From positions 20,438 through 84,437 of the forward strand of contig JAIBBM010000013.1 of NCBI GenBank assembly GCA_019694685.1: a stretch of DNA of 64,000 nt, read 5' to 3'. Positions 61,435 through 64,000 of this stretch are shown here, in pieces; position 1 is the first letter of the stretch, and every line of letters begins with the position of its first letter. This DNA comes from Leptospirales bacterium. GTDB lineage: Bacteria; Spirochaetota; Leptospiria; Leptospirales; Leptonemataceae. The notes under the pieces are model-generated. The model was not told where the DNA came from. It saw only the letters and a program-made list of their open reading frames with translations, and searched no databases. Made by a program: the position numbers and the translations under genes.

Positions 61435-62748
61435 ATGGATGAGCCAATAATCTACGCGGGCTCCACTGCAGTGGACGCAAGCGTACCTGAAGAATTACCT
61501 CTGGTTTTTCTCATCGAAGGGGATCCGGCACTTCGCTCGGACGTTTCCACTCAGATTCATTACAGCGGTTACAGAGTGCTTGCTTTTGAAAAGATAGAGT
61601 CCGCGCTCGAAGAATGCAGGCGCAAAGTTCCGGCTGTCATGGTTGTAGATTTGTCTCAGCCAGAAGGCGATATGGCCATGGTGCTTGCGGAAATTCAGAT
61701 GCTCAATGAGCATTCTATTCCCATCATATTCTTGTCGGATCGCGGAGACATTGAAACTCGAGTGCGCGCGGTTCGATTTGGTGGAAACGCATACTTTGAA
61801 AAACCGGCAGATGCAGGTGCGCTCATTCGCGCCATCGACAATACCGTTCACAAAAAAGAAATCGAGCTCTATCGCATTCTCATTGTTCAACAGGAAACGG
61901 AGACTGCGGCAAGATACGCAGAGATCCTCAATTCCGCGGGAATGATGACGGAAATACTCACAGATCCAATGCGGCTGTTCTTTTCTCTGCAGGATTTCAG
62001 GCCGGACTTAATACTTATGAATCTTTACTATCCAGATTGTCTGGGAATGGAGATCGCAGCGGTGGTTCGCCAGGAAGAAGCAAACCAGAGCATTCCAATC
62101 ATTTATCTTACGGAAGAAACTCAAATGCAGAGGATTCTGCCTGCACTCAACAAAGGTGGAGACGATTTTCTACCTCTTCCTGTGACTCCGGATCGTTTGA
62201 TTTCTTCTGTGGCGGCCAGGGTGGACCGCTCGCGCATTTTACGTTCTCTTCTGGTTCGCGATAGTCTGACCGGACTTCTCAATCACACTGCTGTGCGGGA
62301 GCAGTTAGACGATCTAGTCCAGCGCGCAAAAAGGAAGAATGAAACGTTCTCTTTTGGTATGGTGGACATTGACAAGTTCAAGAGAGTCAATGATGAATAC
62401 GGTCACCCTGTCGGGGACAGAGTCATACAGAGTCTGGCACGCACCATCCGCCAGAGAATACGCAGGGTAGACGCGGCAGGGAGATACGGCGGAGAAGAAT
62501 TTGCTGTCATCTTTGATGGTCTGGATACAGACGCGGCTGTTCGCGCACTCGATCGAATTCGCCGTGCCTTTTCGCAGATTCGCCATCATTCAGATAAAGG
62601 AGATTTCTTCTCCACGTTTTCAAGCGGAGTTGTGAGTTTCCCTGATTTCCAGACTGGAACAGAACTCAACGATGCGGCGGATCGTGCGCTGTATGCCGCC
62701 AAAAGATCCGGGGGCAACTGCGTGGCGCGCATTGACAGGAAGAAATGA
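61435..62748 (+). CDS. Diguanylate cyclase with two receiver-like domains
   Basis: A 437-residue response regulator. REC1 (about 20-140) keeps the acidic pocket (LIEGDPALR), the phosphoacceptor Asp72 (VVDLSQPEGD) and the lysine (YFEKPAD). REC2 (about 145-265) is degenerate: QQ replaces the acidic pair, Asn196 stands at the acceptor position (LMNLYYPD) and the Lys region reads FLPLPVT. The C-terminal GGDEF domain has GGEEF at 352-356 with an RRVD inhibitory site. The layout recalls PleD, where a degenerate receiver supports dimerisation. No partner kinase is in the window. The stop overlaps the P450 start as ATGA. Confidence 0.92.
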   Translation: MDEPIIYAGSTAVDASVPEELPLVFLIEGDPALRSDVSTQIHYSGYRVLAFEKIESALEECRRKVPAVMVVDLSQPEGDMAMVLAEIQMLNEHSIPIIFLSDRGDIETRVRAVRFGGNAYFEKPADAGALIRAIDNTVHKKEIELYRILIVQQETETAARYAEILNSAGMMTEILTDPMRLFFSLQDFRPDLILMNLYYPDCLGMEIAAVVRQEEANQSIPIIYLTEETQMQRILPALNKGGDDFLPLPVTPDRLISSVAARVDRSRILRSLLVRDSLTGLLNHTAVREQLDDLVQRAKRKNETFSFGMVDIDKFKRVNDEYGHPVGDRVIQSLARTIRQRIRRVDAAGRYGGEEFAVIFDGLDTDAAVRALDRIRRAFSQIRHHSDKGDFFSTFSSGVVSFPDFQTGTELNDAADRALYAAKRSGGNCVARIDRKK

Positions 62749-64000
62749 AGAAGGTTCCCGTTCTCGCGGGCTCATGGCCAATTGTCGGGCATCTATTTCA
62801 ATTCAGAAAGAACCCGCTTGCGTTTATACTCGACGCGAAGCAAAAACATGGAGACATCATTCGCCTCAACCTCGCTGGAAAACCAGTATACATCCTTTCC
62901 GATCCAGCACTCATCCATGAAGTGCTTGTAGTCCAGGCCAAAAGCTTTCACAAGAGCAGAGCGCTCAAGCTCGCGAAAATGCTCCTGGGAGAAGGCCTTC
63001 TTACGTCAGAGGGAGAGCATCATCTTCGACAGAGGCGAATGATGGCGCCAGCCTTTCACAGAAAGAAGATCATGGACTACGGCCTGGTCATGTCAGGCGA
63101 AGCGCACAAGTTTAGCGGCAATCTCCAGGCTGGAGCAAATATCAATCTACATGATGCGATGATGCAGCTGACTCTGGCGATCGTCGCGCGCACTCTGTTT
63201 GATGCGGATGTGGCAGGAGATGCGCGCGAAGTGGGAAGCGCACTCCACGATGCATTGAGTCTTTTTGAAAGAGTGTCCAATCCATTTGCTCCCTTGCTCG
63301 CGAAGCTTCCACTTCCTGCCACAAGGAAACTCAACCGCGCCAGAGAAAGATTGTTCCGCGTCATTGATCGAATCATCCGAGAACACGAAGGAGTGGACCG
63401 CGGTGATTTGCTTTCTATGCTTCTGGCCGCAGTGGATGAAGAGGACAATAGCAAGATGAGTCTGGAACAGGTGCGCGATGAAGCCCTCACTCTCTTTCTC
63501 GCCGGCCATGAGACCACTGCCAATGCATTGACCTGGGCCTTCTACCTTCTTGCAAAACATCCTCAGGTGAGGCATAAATTGCAGGAAGAAGCAGACAGAG
63601 TCGCAAAAGATGGCGCGCCCATTTCACCCGAACAAATCGCAAGTCTACCCTACGCTCGGGATGTATTCCAGGAAAGCCTTCGCCTGTATCCACCTGCGTG
63701 GTTGATTGGCCGCTCTGCCATGGCGGATGTGACTCTGGGAGAATGGGATATCGCGCAAGGATCCATTATTCTGATGTCGCAATTTGCAGTGCATCGAGAC
63801 GAAAGATGGTTTGCAGAGCCTCTCTCTTTTCGCCCGGAGCGCTGGCAGGAACCATCCGATCGTCCTAAGTTCGCGTACTTTCCTTTTGGAGGAGGTCCGC
63901 GCACTTGCATTGGAGATCAATTCGCGTGGATGGAAGGGACTCTGCTTCTGGCCGAAATTTCGCGCCACTGGGAATTTGAGCCGCTCGAAGAGACACTGGA
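62745..64000 (+). CDS. Cytochrome P450, C terminus beyond the window
   Basis: 418 codons are visible and the frame is still open at the right edge. The oxygen-binding I-helix motif AGHETT lies at residues 253-258, the K-helix ExxR in FQESLRLYPPAW, and the haem-binding loop FPFGGGPRTCIGDQFAW supplies the thiolate Cys388. No membrane anchor is present, so it is a soluble bacterial P450 that would need separate redox partners; none are visible. The N terminus VPVLAGSWPIVGHLFQFRKN resembles the fatty-acid or terpene-type CYP102/CYP110-like groups only loosely. Substrate unknown. The start overlaps the diguanylate cyclase stop. Confidence 0.93.
   Translation, partial: MKKVPVLAGSWPIVGHLFQFRKNPLAFILDAKQKHGDIIRLNLAGKPVYILSDPALIHEVLVVQAKSFHKSRALKLAKMLLGEGLLTSEGEHHLRQRRMMAPAFHRKKIMDYGLVMSGEAHKFSGNLQAGANINLHDAMMQLTLAIVARTLFDADVAGDAREVGSALHDALSLFERVSNPFAPLLAKLPLPATRKLNRARERLFRVIDRIIREHEGVDRGDLLSMLLAAVDEEDNSKMSLEQVRDEALTLFLAGHETTANALTWAFYLLAKHPQVRHKLQEEADRVAKDGAPISPEQIASLPYARDVFQESLRLYPPAWLIGRSAMADVTLGEWDIAQGSIILMSQFAVHRDERWFAEPLSFRPERWQEPSDRPKFAYFPFGGGPRTCIGDQFAWMEGTLLLAEISRHWEFEPLEETL

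Overview
The window looks like a chromosomal segment of a spirochaete, most likely in the order Leptospirales (a Leptospira, Leptonema or Turneriella relative). The grounds are the mix of families: a DUF1574 SGNH-like protein beside an MBOAT acyltransferase, a long plant/cyanobacterial-type IspH, 7TMR-DISM and GAF diguanylate cyclases, a soluble-adenylyl-cyclase-like tandem cyclase, spirochaete-style lipoproteins, and RpoB with Asn at the rifampicin position Ser531 (E. coli numbering). Base composition is near 50% GC by eye. Genus and species cannot be named from the sequence alone.

Layout. (1) 1-7105, minus strand: a surface polysaccharide locus. Read 5' to 3' it holds a 2-hydroxyacid dehydrogenase, a UDP-glucuronate 4-epimerase-type enzyme, a MarR/EPS winged-helix protein, GmhB-type phosphatase, class II aldolase, GDP-fucose synthase, an ABC exporter and the start of a NeuB-type sialic-acid synthase. 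tRNA-Val, a DedA membrane protein and a coiled-coil protein lie just upstream on the same strand. (2) 8525-9900, plus strand: GDP-mannose 4,6-dehydratase, which supplies the substrate of the GDP-fucose synthase, overlapped by a cysteine-free Rrf2 regulator. (3) 9905-39367, minus strand: one nearly unbroken information-processing block. It starts at a strong promoter, runs through tRNA-Thr, tRNA-Trp, secE, nusG, rplKAJL, an attenuator-like hairpin, rpoB and rpoC to a terminator, then through rpsL, rpsG, fusA, tuf and the S10, spc and alpha clusters to rplQ, ending at a bidirectional terminator. rpsD is missing from its usual place between rpsK and rpoA, and rpmG is missing beside secE.

(4) 39423-51173, mainly minus strand: envelope and lipid genes. 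These are a beta-propeller lipoprotein, a repeat-containing protein of unknown function, a nucleosidase, a DUF1574/MBOAT acylation pair, two MCE (MlaD-like) lipid-transport proteins flanking ispH, a PlsC-type acyltransferase and an App1-type phosphatidate phosphatase. (5) 51239-62748, mixed strands: a signalling-rich stretch with a deacetylase-family protein, a tandem class III nucleotide cyclase, three diguanylate cyclases with different sensor domains, 3-methyladenine DNA glycosylase I, an enoyl-CoA hydratase-family protein and methylthioadenosine phosphorylase. A cytochrome P450 runs off the right edge.

How the genes work together: the left locus makes and exports activated sugars for surface glycans; the central block builds ribosomes and RNA polymerase; the right part maintains the diderm envelope and makes cyclic-nucleotide signals. 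I see no CRISPR array, insertion sequence, prophage or intergenic stretch above 300 bases. The least familiar items are the compact sAC-like cyclase, the cluster of second-messenger enzymes, the MCE/IspH/PlsC/App1 block, and several unrecognised proteins.
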